Shown: positions 18,341 to 26,842 of the stretch, piece by piece
How positions within the stretch are numbered: position 1 is the stretch's first letter
How the letters are laid out: each line of letters starts with the position of its first letter
Assembly: GCF_007826885.1 (NCBI RefSeq)
Contig: NZ_ML675582.1
Coordinates: 62,001-126,000, forward strand
Length of the DNA: 64,000 nucleotides
From: Candidatus Nitrosocosmicus arcticus
GTDB lineage: Archaea > Thermoproteota > Nitrososphaeria > Nitrososphaerales > Nitrososphaeraceae
Direction of reading: 5' to 3'
Notes under the pieces: model-generated
The model's input: only the letters and a program-made list of their open reading frames with translations
Databases searched by the model: none
Told to the model about the DNA's origin: nothing
Program-made: the position numbers and the translations under genes

Positions 18341-18577
18341 TCATTCCATTTCAGATTGTATCTCCGCCCGTCGCTTCCTCAAAGCCTCATAATATGGAAT
18401 CACTTGATATATGGTCTCTACGCTTGAAACAAACATCCTTCTACAGCAATATCGTGTAATTTTCAACGAATCCATAACTTTATTTGGTTCTTCGCCTTGT
18501 TTTATCTGGGTTAAATATTCATTATAGATATTAGCTATCAGTTTTCCACATGTAAAGCATCTTACTGGAACAAGCAT
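18341..18577 (-). CDS. rpoN: DNA-directed RNA polymerase subunit N (Rpb10 homologue)
   Basis: This is a small zinc-binding subunit of archaeal RNA polymerase that helps the assembly of the D/L/N/P platform (78 aa). The zinc ligands are visible in PVRCFTCGKLI at the N-terminus and in ITRYCCRRMF near residue 48. The C-terminal ~15 residues (RKRRAEIQSEME) are a charged extension beyond the usual length of about 65 residues. It is the first gene of the minus-strand block that leads into enolase. Confidence 0.95.
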   Translation of the reverse strand: MLVPVRCFTCGKLIANIYNEYLTQIKQGEEPNKVMDSLKITRYCCRRMFVSSVETIYQVIPYYEALRKRRAEIQSEME

Positions 18578-18675
18578 GATATAAAAAAATGAACTCCTTA
18601 ATAAAAATCATTCAAAATAGCATCATGATATTAGTGGGAATATTCAAATTATCCCTCAAATAATAAAAGGTCAAA

Positions 18676-18760
18676 GCGGGAGTCGCCCAGCTTGGCCAAA
18701 GGCGTAAGGTTGAGGGCCTTATCCCTTAGGGGTTCGTGGGTTCAAATCCCATCTCCCGCA
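18676..18760 (+). tRNA. tRNA-Leu (anticodon GAG)
   Basis: A full class II cloverleaf can be folded by eye. The acceptor stem GCGGGAG (18676-18682) pairs with CTCCCGC (18753-18759), with discriminator A at 18760. The anticodon stem TAAGG/CCTTA encloses the loop TTGAGGG, giving anticodon GAG at 18712-18714. The variable arm of about 14 nt is long, as expected for Leu. The T arm is GTGGG-TTCAAAT-CCCAT. No intron is seen and the CCA end is not encoded. It is divergent from rpoN. Confidence 0.97.
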
Positions 18761-18839
18761 TCTGATATGACACTTTAATAAAAATAAAGAGAAGACGATA
18801 AAACAGACATAAATTACATGAGATAAAAATAGTCATTTA

Positions 18840-19889
18840 ATGAACATTATACCTGCCGTATCAGCACCAGAGTTTAAAGATATCAAGAATTGGAGCGATA
18901 ATGCTAAGCATAGTATAAAGGAATTAAAGGGTAAGGTAGTGCTTTTGGATTTTTGGACATATACTTGTATTTTTTGCTTAAGAACCATTCCAACGATAAA
19001 GCAGATCAAGGGGAAATACACAAATAATGATTTGGTGGTTATCGGTATTCACTCCGCTGAGTATGAGTTTGCTAAAAATACCGCTAATATTAAAAGGGCG
19101 TTAATGGAGTTAGGAGTGGATGAATATCTAACCGGATATGATACCAACAATAAGACTTGGGAGGTGTATGGGAATTCGTACTGGCCAAAGCACATTTTAG
19201 TTGACCGGGATGGGTTTGTTAGATACGAACATCCAGGTTACGGAACATTTGATGATTTTGAAGAAGCTCTGACTGATTTGCTCGATCTCCCCTACTCAAA
19301 TCCAAAACTGTTACTTGGAAAGGATGACTGGAAATCACCAGATTCTAAAGATAACTTATTCAAGGAAAATGATCAGGACCAAAATGAGGTTACTAAAATA
19401 TATGGAATGCATTTTAGTGGAATGGCCCCTGAAATCTGCGTTGGGTACTCCCGTCTCAGAAGGTTTGGAAATAATCAGAAAGTTAAAATTAATGAATATA
19501 ATGTGTTCACTGAACCCCCAACCTTGTTGGATAATACAGTATATTTAAGGGGCAAATGGAGATGGGATAAAGAGGGTGTAAAGGCATCATCGGATCATAA
19601 AGAAAAGCACCCCGCAATCATCTTCAAGTACAATATGGCTTCAAATGTGAATGTGTTGGTGGGAAGTACAGACGAGAAGCCTGCGCTTGCAAATATCAAG
19701 CTTGATGGTGAATTTTTAACTGATCAACAATTAGGGTATCATGTAAAAAAGGATAGTAACTCGAGTTTTTTCGAAATTACATGGCCACATATCATGAATA
19801 TAGTCAAGACATTAACCCCTGAAATTCATGTATTAGAAATACTGCCTAAAACAGATAATTTCTGTTTTTACACATTTGTATTTGGCTAG
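18840..19889 (+). CDS. Thioredoxin-like (TlpA/DipZ-type) redox protein
   Basis: This 349-aa protein has an N-terminal thioredoxin-like domain (about residues 5-150) with the motif WTYTC43-IF-C46-LR, and a C-terminal domain of about 170 residues that resembles the beta-rich extension of DipZ-like proteins (RLRRFGNNQKVKINEYNVF, LRGKWRWDKEGVKASSDH). The YGNSYWPKHILVDRDG segment carries the cis-proline side of the thioredoxin fold. No clear signal peptide or membrane helix is visible, so it is likely cytoplasmic, unlike exported TlpA. It is followed by a PrxQ-type peroxiredoxin about 100 nt downstream, which suggests a thiol redox pair. Confidence 0.85.
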   Translation: MNIIPAVSAPEFKDIKNWSDNAKHSIKELKGKVVLLDFWTYTCIFCLRTIPTIKQIKGKYTNNDLVVIGIHSAEYEFAKNTANIKRALMELGVDEYLTGYDTNNKTWEVYGNSYWPKHILVDRDGFVRYEHPGYGTFDDFEEALTDLLDLPYSNPKLLLGKDDWKSPDSKDNLFKENDQDQNEVTKIYGMHFSGMAPEICVGYSRLRRFGNNQKVKINEYNVFTEPPTLLDNTVYLRGKWRWDKEGVKASSDHKEKHPAIIFKYNMASNVNVLVGSTDEKPALANIKLDGEFLTDQQLGYHVKKDSNSSFFEITWPHIMNIVKTLTPEIHVLEILPKTDNFCFYTFVFG

Positions 19890-19987
19890 AGCATAATGAT
19901 AAAGGCAAACTGTTAGCAAAGATGTATGTTGGTCAGAAAAGCAGGAAGAAAACAAACATGTATTTTTTAGTATGCTAACATTACAGT

Positions 19988-20479
19988 ATGACGAATCAGG
20001 AAGACTATAATGTAATGAAAGTTAAAGAGGGCGACAAACCAGTCGATTTTGAGTATCAAAACCCAAAGGGTGAAAAATTCAAGCTGTCAAAACTGCTTAA
20101 TCAAAGAAAAATAGTAATTTACTTTTATCCAAAGGACTTTACGCCTGGGTGTACAATAGAGGCGGAGGAATTTACTAGAGATTATGCGCTATTTGAGCAG
20201 CATGGGATTGAAGTTATTGGAATAAGTCCGGATTCTGACGATTCCCATACAAAATTCAGGAGGAAAATGAATATCCCTTATATGCTAGCATCTGATTCTA
20301 CCAATGAAATTTCGAAGGGGTACGGAGTATACGTACTCAAAAAATTTATGGACAAGGAATACTATGGTGTAAGCAGGTCAACATTTCTAATTGATCGAGG
20401 TGGAAAAATTGCCAAAATATATTCAAGCGTTAAACCGAGGGGTCATAGTACGGAAGTTCTTGAATTCTTTAAAGAATAA
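19988..20479 (+). CDS. Peroxiredoxin, PrxQ/Bcp family, lacking the resolving cysteine
   Basis: This 163-aa protein reduces hydroperoxides through a peroxidatic cysteine. The motif YPKDFTPGC55TIEAEEF contains the only cysteine in the protein. In the typical PrxQ motif a resolving cysteine follows five residues later; here Glu60 takes its place, so the protein must work as a 1-Cys enzyme. The conserved arginine is seen in SRSTFLID. It is co-directional with the thioredoxin-like gene. A final reductant is not evident from the sequence. Confidence 0.92.
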   Translation: MTNQEDYNVMKVKEGDKPVDFEYQNPKGEKFKLSKLLNQRKIVIYFYPKDFTPGCTIEAEEFTRDYALFEQHGIEVIGISPDSDDSHTKFRRKMNIPYMLASDSTNEISKGYGVYVLKKFMDKEYYGVSRSTFLIDRGGKIAKIYSSVKPRGHSTEVLEFFKE

Positions 20480-20484
20480 CATGT

Positions 20485-21081
20485 TCATTCAATTGCCGAC
20501 CCTGCTATATCAAAACCATAAATTGACAAAAGAATCCTATTAATTTGGATTTCAGTTGCATCAAATTGGATGAAATAATCCATTTTGAGATTAATTTTAT
20601 CTATATTTTGATTGCTGAAATTATGAGTGACGCTGTCGTTCTTATCTCTTTCACGATATTCATGAGTTAATTCAGAAACCTCTAATAGGATAGCATTACC
20701 GTGTTTATTTAATTCAGTCAAGATCTTGGAGTTTATTTTAGGTTGAAGTAGCACATCTACCATCTTATTTATAAATAAGATAATAAGCAAGCGCATCTTT
20801 TGAAATTTTAGCTTAAAGACATCGTGATCAGGTAGTGCTGGAATGTATTTACACATAAGAAACTGATACTCATCTAAATTCTTAGTTATGGCAAAAGAAA
20901 CACCTACCCCGTCTATTTTGCCTTTTAAAGCATTAACATTCCTGCAGTTAAGCAATACTTTTCCTGATTGGTCTTTCAGTAACAGGTTGTTAGATGAAAT
21001 ACCATCAGAATCCAAAAATTTCCTGCAAGTTGTTGATGAAATAACAGACTTTGAAACAAGTGAGTGTATGGATTCAGTCAA
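20485..21081 (-). CDS. Hypothetical protein
   Basis: This 198-aa protein is not recognised. It has a mixed alpha/beta composition with a short hydrophobic helix (MRLLIILFINKMVDVLL, near residue 95) and no clear signal peptide. The C-terminus contains a conserved-looking hydrophobic pattern (MDYFIQFDATEIQINRILLSIYGFDIAG). It converges with the peroxiredoxin gene, leaving only 5 nt between stop codons. The frame is free of low-complexity stretches, and it is favoured over the short plus-strand frame that overlaps its 5' end. Confidence 0.65.
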   Translation of the reverse strand: MTESIHSLVSKSVISSTTCRKFLDSDGISSNNLLLKDQSGKVLLNCRNVNALKGKIDGVGVSFAITKNLDEYQFLMCKYIPALPDHDVFKLKFQKMRLLIILFINKMVDVLLQPKINSKILTELNKHGNAILLEVSELTHEYRERDKNDSVTHNFSNQNIDKINLKMDYFIQFDATEIQINRILLSIYGFDIAGSAIE

Positions 21082-21301
21082 ACTTTCAGTCGTACTCAGC
21101 TAGTAGTTTATCCTATATAGTAATTCTGATACCCTTATCAATAATAAATCAAAATAGATAATTTAGTGGATGTTCATATCATTGATATTATATGTAGGTA
21201 GATGATTCACCAAAGAATAAAATAAGAACTGGCTCTGATTCGGTTTATCCATTATATCTTTTAATTTCCAGAATTTCGTGTGCTCATATAAAACGATTTA
21301 T

Positions 21302-21463
21302 ATGCTTCATCAAATTCTCATAGAGTATTATTTGGGATCCAGCATAAATTTTATTTGCGATTGCCCCTGTCATAAGAAATACGGCGATAAATCAATTTGT
21401 CAAAAGTGTATCGAAAGGCACAAAGGTTCTCCTTACTACAATATTATTAAAAAGTTCAACTAA
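21302..21463 (+). CDS. Small cysteine-rich protein, probable zinc binder
   Basis: This is a 53-aa frame with a compact cysteine/histidine cluster: ICDCPCHKKYGDKSICQKC. The CxCxCH and CxxC groups could bind one zinc ion. A GTG start at 21278 would add eight residues. The function is unknown. Support is the well-formed metal-binding motif and the lack of any other gene in this 550-nt gap; no clean promoter spacing separates the two starts. Confidence 0.5.
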   Translation: MLHQILIEYYLGSSINFICDCPCHKKYGDKSICQKCIERHKGSPYYNIIKKFN

Positions 21464-21633
21464 ATTAATTCATATACACCAAAATTATCTTTTCATACTT
21501 ATGAAGTCTTGAATAAAATTCATTTTATTTTGTAATTTGCCGTGTCAAAATCGTTACGAGAGGATTGTAATAACCGAACGAAAAATAAGGAGAACAAAAT
21601 ATTTAACTAACTTGGCTTAAAACAGAGAATATT

Positions 21634-22473
21634 ATGGTAGTAGACAATAAGGCAACTGTTTCGTATATTAGAGTTTTAAAAGAAGACCTTGCGATTTTTC
21701 ATGTTAAACCAAACGAGGGCCAAATCCCAGACTTTAAACCGGGTCAGTTTGTTACCTTGGGTTTAAATGTTCCTAATGAGGGTAAGGTGATAAGGAGAGC
21801 ATATTCTATTGCCTCACCCCCCGAACAAAAGAAATACTTTGAGCTCGTAGTGCGATGGGTTAAAAAACCGCTGCCCGGAAGGCTGACAACTCAATTGTTT
21901 GATAAAAAAGAAGGTGACGAGATTAATTGGGTTAAGCCTACCGGCATCTTTACAATTAATGAAAAAATGCCTGACGGCAGTCCGGATAATAGGAGATTAG
22001 TTTTAATTGGAGGTGGAACAGGTTTGGCTCCGTTTATATCATACTCATTACACTTGAAATCAAAAGGGACTAAGAGGCAAATCATAATACTTCACGGTGC
22101 AAGCTATGTTGATGAGCTAAGTTATAGAGAATTATTAACCGAGTTGGAGGAGGAGAGTGTGGAAAAAGGCGGTGATTGGAACTTTAGATATCGAGCAAGT
22201 ATCAGCAGGCCACAGGAATGGTTCAACAGGTCATGGAATGGGCACAAGGGAAGAGTAGAAACTTTTCTACGTCCAAAGCCAGGCAAAGATAAATCACCCT
22301 TGGAAGAACTTGTGGGCGAGAAAATTACACCGCAGAATACATCATTTTATGTGTGCGGTTGGCAAGGAACTGTTGATGGGGTTCTAGATTCTCTTGTACC
22401 AAAGGGTTTTGTAACTGAAAGGAACAAGAGAAAAGACGGTACATTTGACGTTAAATTCGAATCATACGGATAA
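21634..22473 (+). CDS. Ferredoxin--NADP reductase family flavoprotein
   Basis: This 279-aa FAD protein transfers electrons between NAD(P)H and a ferredoxin or flavodoxin-like partner. The FAD-binding beta-barrel carries RRAYSIASPP near residue 53, and the nucleotide domain has LIGGGTGLAPFISYSLHL near 128-146. VCGWQGTVDGVL near 245 corresponds to the conserved C-terminal CG motif of the family. The C-terminus has the aromatic residue typical of FNR (SYG). An A/T-rich TATA-like element at 21597-21607 precedes the start. With ferredoxin it would supply low-potential electrons, possibly to complex I or to biosynthesis. Confidence 0.9.
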   Translation: MVVDNKATVSYIRVLKEDLAIFHVKPNEGQIPDFKPGQFVTLGLNVPNEGKVIRRAYSIASPPEQKKYFELVVRWVKKPLPGRLTTQLFDKKEGDEINWVKPTGIFTINEKMPDGSPDNRRLVLIGGGTGLAPFISYSLHLKSKGTKRQIIILHGASYVDELSYRELLTELEEESVEKGGDWNFRYRASISRPQEWFNRSWNGHKGRVETFLRPKPGKDKSPLEELVGEKITPQNTSFYVCGWQGTVDGVLDSLVPKGFVTERNKRKDGTFDVKFESYG

Positions 22474-22521
22474 ACTTTTTTTATAAAGTTTATTTAACCT
22501 TCCTCCAAATAGTTAATTTAA

Positions 22522-22857
22522 ATGAAATTTGAATTTGAAGAATTCGAAACCATCGAAGATGTTTTGATTTATTTGGTTTCCGTGGCTCCCTATATGAAAC
22601 AAATCCTTCCAATTAGTTCTTACAAAGGCTATGTTTTTTCGATGGTCCCAATTACCCCCTTATCAGGGGAGACGCTACTCATGATTTATACAAAGGGGAA
22701 TCTTGAGCATGGAATGTACGAATTTGATATCTCGGTAAAAAAACATAAGCTAGTCAATGTCATGGAGAGAGCTGATAAGAACTATTTTATTGTCATCACT
22801 CCCAAGAGAGACACTATCGCTGATGTAGCCTTAAGTCAAATTAGTTCAACACAATAG
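22522..22857 (+). CDS. Conserved-looking hypothetical protein
   Basis: This 111-aa protein is not recognised. It is small, acidic at the N-terminus (MKFEFEEFETIEDVLIYL) and predicted alpha/beta. It has no cysteines, signal peptide or membrane segment. A TATA-like stretch (TTTATTTAAC, 22490-22499) is centred about 27 nt before the ATG, which fits a leaderless mRNA. It follows the flavoprotein gene after 48 nt on the same strand. Confidence 0.7.
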   Translation: MKFEFEEFETIEDVLIYLVSVAPYMKQILPISSYKGYVFSMVPITPLSGETLLMIYTKGNLEHGMYEFDISVKKHKLVNVMERADKNYFIVITPKRDTIADVALSQISSTQ

Positions 22858-22963
22858 GTTATTTGCCCAAGATTTTATTCTTGGAATAATATTTTATATT
22901 TTCGCTCAATGCGAGGTAGAAACAAGTCATAAAATTAGAGTTTCTATGATAAACTAATTCTAT

Positions 22964-24538
22964 TTATAATTTTGGAGGCATTGGAGCGGTCACAGAACGC
23001 GGTCTCACATACTTTGCAACAATATCTTCAGCTGGTTTACCTTCGAATAATCCCTTAGACAGGCCACGTAAATATCTCATTATGGCCCATGTTCCAAATT
23101 TTATTAACATTGCCATAAATACCTTCATCGCAGGGCCGTAGGACTTGTTACGAATAATTATTGGTATAATATCGCTTATTACTCTGAGATTATGTTGCCA
23201 ACACGTCCAGAAAAGCGCAAATTGTGATTCATTCAAATTTCCAAAGTGCATCGAATTTTTCTCAGAGAAATCCTGATATAACAACGGGGCGACTAATCCC
23301 CTCATACGCATTTGTCTGAAATCCTGGATCAGATCAATAGTGTATTGGGTCTCATCAGGTGTCTCATCAGGCCATCCAATTATTAGTGTTAATGCGGGAA
23401 ACCAATGATTTTGATTTAATATTTTGCATCCCTCTCTTACAACAGATCCCCATTCTTCAGGTTGAAACGGCTTTGTTTTTACTCCCAGATGTTTTTTTAC
23501 CATCCGTGGAGCAACAGTTTCAACTCCTAGGTTGGTGGCAAGCCAGCGACCATTGTTTTCCATATCATTTACCTGTGAAATATTTTTTATCAAATCAGGA
23601 GATGAAGCAACCGCTGACAATGTCATATGAGTGGTACCCACGAAATTAGCTCCTACCGATTTTAAGCCCTTCCAAACGCCTAAAATTGCGTCCTGATTTG
23701 GTATAAAGTCTTTGTTATCACAGCCATAAAGTAGCATTTCATCTGACTGCAGCCAAATCGAATCAAAACCATATCTCATGTTTATTTTAGCTTCTTCCTG
23801 CAATCTCTCTAAAGGAATATCCTTCTTCGATCTCTTATTAACATCACAGAAATCACAACCCCGTCCGCAACCTCTCATGGCTTCAATTAATGAATTAATT
23901 GTTGGACCACGTATAACAGGAATATTCTCTATATTGCGTACAAAAGTATGAAGGAGTTCTGGAGCGTCTCCAGCTTCCAAGTCATGAAACAAATCCAATG
24001 CTAGCTCATCGGCCTCACCTATCACCACAGTATCTATCCCGTGAATCTTCATCCTTTCAGGTTTGGCTAACTCCCAAGACCCATTACCTCCTACGACAAC
24101 TTTAAAATCATATTTCTTTTTTAATTGGATGATGGAAGCACACATTTTTTTAAATTTCATCGCCACATAAGATAATTTTTCAGGCGACATTGTAGTTGTA
24201 ACTGGAGCCATCCCCAACGGGTCCATGACATTTATTCCAACAACCTTGGTTTGTGGTCCAATACACTTTTCCAACATTTCTGGGTGAGCTAGAAATACTT
24301 CGCTTTTATCATACTCTCGAATTAATGCACTTTCGATACGACGTAAACCACATTGGGCAACCTTGATTTCGCCAGTATTCTTATCAGTTTCAACACTTGG
24401 GCAAAAAAGTTTATCAAAAACAAATTCAGGAACAAGTTCATACGGGCCACATGCAATAAACCCATAAAGAAAATTACCTCTATAGTTGGTCATCAAACTA
24501 CGATCGGCAGTTAGTACAATTCTTTTACCAGCAACCAT
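22964..24538 (-). CDS. B12-binding-domain radical SAM protein
   Basis: This 524-aa protein belongs to the radical SAM superfamily. The cluster motif is C224-GRG-C228-DF-C231, the CxxxCxxC that binds the SAM-coordinating [4Fe-4S] cluster. The N-terminal ~200 residues resemble a cobalamin-binding Rossmann domain (VVVGGNGSWELAKPE and VVIGEADELALDLF are the typical glycine and GExE segments). The radical SAM barrel follows, and the C-terminal third is helical with a hydrophobic region (MKVFMAMLIKFGTWAIMRYL). Members act as methylases or in ring and sulfur chemistry; the substrate here is unknown. Confidence 0.9.
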   Translation of the reverse strand: MVAGKRIVLTADRSLMTNYRGNFLYGFIACGPYELVPEFVFDKLFCPSVETDKNTGEIKVAQCGLRRIESALIREYDKSEVFLAHPEMLEKCIGPQTKVVGINVMDPLGMAPVTTTMSPEKLSYVAMKFKKMCASIIQLKKKYDFKVVVGGNGSWELAKPERMKIHGIDTVVIGEADELALDLFHDLEAGDAPELLHTFVRNIENIPVIRGPTINSLIEAMRGCGRGCDFCDVNKRSKKDIPLERLQEEAKINMRYGFDSIWLQSDEMLLYGCDNKDFIPNQDAILGVWKGLKSVGANFVGTTHMTLSAVASSPDLIKNISQVNDMENNGRWLATNLGVETVAPRMVKKHLGVKTKPFQPEEWGSVVREGCKILNQNHWFPALTLIIGWPDETPDETQYTIDLIQDFRQMRMRGLVAPLLYQDFSEKNSMHFGNLNESQFALFWTCWQHNLRVISDIIPIIIRNKSYGPAMKVFMAMLIKFGTWAIMRYLRGLSKGLFEGKPAEDIVAKYVRPRSVTAPMPPKL

Positions 24539-24641
24539 TTTCTAATCTATATCCGCTTCTATTAATAAAACGTAGGTATAAAATTATTTTCATCGCATTT
24601 AGAGTATGCAGAGTAGGACTCTAACTTCCTAAATAACGGTA

Positions 24642-25067
24642 TTAATAAAGGCCTCTTCTTCTGCCTTTTAGTATTATGGATTTCAGTTGACGGTGGTCCA
24701 GAAGCGAAAGCGCATCTTGATAATTTGTCCATTTGAATCCTTCGTGTTCATTTGATATGGTGACTTCTCTAATTGGAGTAGTTGCAAAATAAAATTTTAC
24801 TTCCTTCTCTGATCGGATTCCGTCAGCTCTAAAATATTTGTACTGAATCTTACCTATGTATTGGTGTATATCCAAGTCAACGATTCCAGTTTCTTCCTGT
24901 ACTTCTCTCTGCAATGTCTGAATTTCATTCTCCCCTCTTTCTTTATGACCTTGGGGAAACCCCCAAAATCCCCGTTTATTTCTCAAGAGTAGAAATTCTG
25001 AATGATCTCTATTAAATTCAACAGATTGATATCTTATTATTGCACCCACTGATAGCTCTATCGTCAC
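24642..25067 (-). CDS. NUDIX hydrolase
   Basis: This 141-aa protein hydrolyses nucleoside diphosphates linked to another moiety. The Nudix box GX5EX7REUXEEXGU is complete at residues 40-62 (G40, E46, R54-E55, E58-E59, G61). The small size and WGFPQGHKERGE sequence suggest a diadenosine tetraphosphate hydrolase-like or MutT-like role. It is divergent from the integrase gene at 25178. Confidence 0.92.
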   Translation of the reverse strand: MTIELSVGAIIRYQSVEFNRDHSEFLLLRNKRGFWGFPQGHKERGENEIQTLQREVQEETGIVDLDIHQYIGKIQYKYFRADGIRSEKEVKFYFATTPIREVTISNEHEGFKWTNYQDALSLLDHRQLKSIILKGRRRGLY

Positions 25068-25161
25068 TCTTCTCTATCCCAATTACGTAGATTGTAAAGT
25101 AATAAATATAATACTGTTTCTATGCAGAATTCTGTCTATATAATAACTGATTTGTCTTTTC

Positions 25162-25170
25162 AAAAGGAGA
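25162..25170 (+). promoter_or_regulatory. Shine-Dalgarno sequence deciding the integrase TTG start
   Basis: AAAAGGAGA sits 7 nt before the TTG at 25178. It is one of the few strong ribosome-binding sites in the window, where many genes appear leaderless. It favours TTG over later in-frame starts. Confidence 0.7.
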
Positions 25171-25177
25171 ATAGACT

Positions 25178-26452
25178 TTGACAGTAAACCTTGATAACCC
25201 AACAGCTTCGGTAGCCTCGATCAATCCTGTTTTAGCCAATTATAAAACTCATCCCGCGTATTCACTCTTCATTTCCGCCCTCAGATCTAAACATACCAAG
25301 ATAAAGTATGATGGCTGCCTACAGAAGTACCTACGGCTTTCCATTCATAAGTCATTAGATTCCCTTGATCAAGTCCTCCAGAAGAATTCCAAGGTCATTG
25401 AATCGGAGATAACCCAACAGCTAATTGAAATGAAAAACGCTGGATCATCCTATTCCACAGTTTCTGTCCATTTGGCCGCCTTGTATCACTTTTTTTCCAT
25501 CAATGATGTTATCATCAATAGAAAGAAACTCTCAAAGTTCCTTGGAGAACAGGAAAACAAGTATGAATATCGATCTTATACTCTTGAAGAAATATCGTCT
25601 TTGCTTTCTTTGAGTGATGAAAGGGGAAAAGCTATTGTGTTGTTGATGGTCTCAACTGGCATGCGAGTAGGGGCCCTTCCTTCTATAAAACTGAGACACC
25701 TCACAAGACATAATTTGGAGGATGGAAAGTATGTGTATAGAATTCAAGTCTATGCTACATCAAGAAAAGATAGTTACTTTACATTTTGTACCCCTGAATG
25801 TGCTAAAGCCATTGACGACTATCTCTCCTATAGAAAAAGGGTCGATAGATCCTTAGTCCAGGATATGAATACAGGGAACTGGGGGCCTCATGAAACCTAT
25901 CTCTTCACGAAATTATTCGATTTAGACGAATCAACTTTGTCTTCAAATAGTGAGTTATACAAAGAGCCTATGTCAGCATTGGGTCTCCGTGCGTACATAG
26001 TAAAAAAGCTCAAGAAGTTGAATCTAAGGAAGGAATGGCTTCTCACTGAAAATTCTTCTGTATATAGAGCATCTCATAAGAATGAGTTACATCCATGTCA
26101 TTCCTTTAGAATCTTTGCTATCACAAACATGCAAAGATCAAAAATCGATAAAACAGTTAGGGAAATGTTGGTTGGTCATAGCACTGGTTTAGACTCGGCA
26201 TATTACAAACCCTCAGAAGGGGAAATTCTGCAAGAGTATTTGAAGGCCGTCGATAGTCTAACCATTAGTAACGAATCTCGCTTGACTAGCAAACTTTCAC
26301 GGTATAACACTATGTTTGAGAGACTAGCCCATCAACTTGAGGATCTTGATACAAAATTTGAACGAGCACAAAAAAACAGAGAAAAATTCTTAGAGTTACT
26401 TGAACCTGACCAGCAGAAAACTTTCAGAATGCTGTGGGGGACTGATGAGTAG
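25178..26452 (+). CDS. Tyrosine recombinase / phage-type integrase
   Basis: This is a site-specific recombinase (424 aa). The N-terminal ~130 residues are a SAM-like core-binding domain. The catalytic domain has R163 (STGMRVGALPS), H308-x2-R311 (HSFRIF), H334 (VGHS) and the nucleophile Tyr342 or Tyr343 (DSAYYKPS). The C-terminal ~70 residues form a charged coiled coil (TSKLSRYNTMFERL to KNREKFLELL). The start is TTG at 25178, chosen because a strong Shine-Dalgarno AAAAGGAGA (25162-25170) lies 7 nt before it. It stands at the border between core genes and an accessory region, so it may belong to an integrated element. No tRNA gene is adjacent. Confidence 0.92.
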   Translation: MTVNLDNPTASVASINPVLANYKTHPAYSLFISALRSKHTKIKYDGCLQKYLRLSIHKSLDSLDQVLQKNSKVIESEITQQLIEMKNAGSSYSTVSVHLAALYHFFSINDVIINRKKLSKFLGEQENKYEYRSYTLEEISSLLSLSDERGKAIVLLMVSTGMRVGALPSIKLRHLTRHNLEDGKYVYRIQVYATSRKDSYFTFCTPECAKAIDDYLSYRKRVDRSLVQDMNTGNWGPHETYLFTKLFDLDESTLSSNSELYKEPMSALGLRAYIVKKLKKLNLRKEWLLTENSSVYRASHKNELHPCHSFRIFAITNMQRSKIDKTVREMLVGHSTGLDSAYYKPSEGEILQEYLKAVDSLTISNESRLTSKLSRYNTMFERLAHQLEDLDTKFERAQKNREKFLELLEPDQQKTFRMLWGTDE

Positions 26453-26842
26453 CCAGTTAGGTGAAAGTTCTACTAGGATTAAATTATTTCATAATGATAA
26501 ACACCATTACTGCCTCTTAAAAGGTGATGGAGAGAACTATTTTTAATTATTATCAGAACAAATGCTATGGGACATCATCCTTACTGGCTCAATTCACATT
26601 CTATCATACTCGAAACTTGGAACTTTACTGAAATATAGGTATAGTAACTATCCTTCTAACAGCTCATCGCATTATTTAGTGTAATTGGTTGCTACACATC
26701 TTCCGAGTTAAGCAACAAACTTGAAACAGGACCAACGCTAATACATAAAAATTATAGTCCAAAGGACATAGCATTAGAATAGTCTATAATTCTAATCAAT
26801 TGCATCTGTACCTTTACTTGTATAAATGAGATTTCATTCAGC
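26453..26842. other. Intergenic stretch between convergent integrase and HEPN genes
   Basis: This stretch has no supported gene. Both flanking genes end here, so it should hold two transcription terminators. I see short A/T runs but no strong hairpin followed by a T tract. It could hold an attachment site of the integrase; this cannot be tested without a second copy. Confidence 0.5.
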
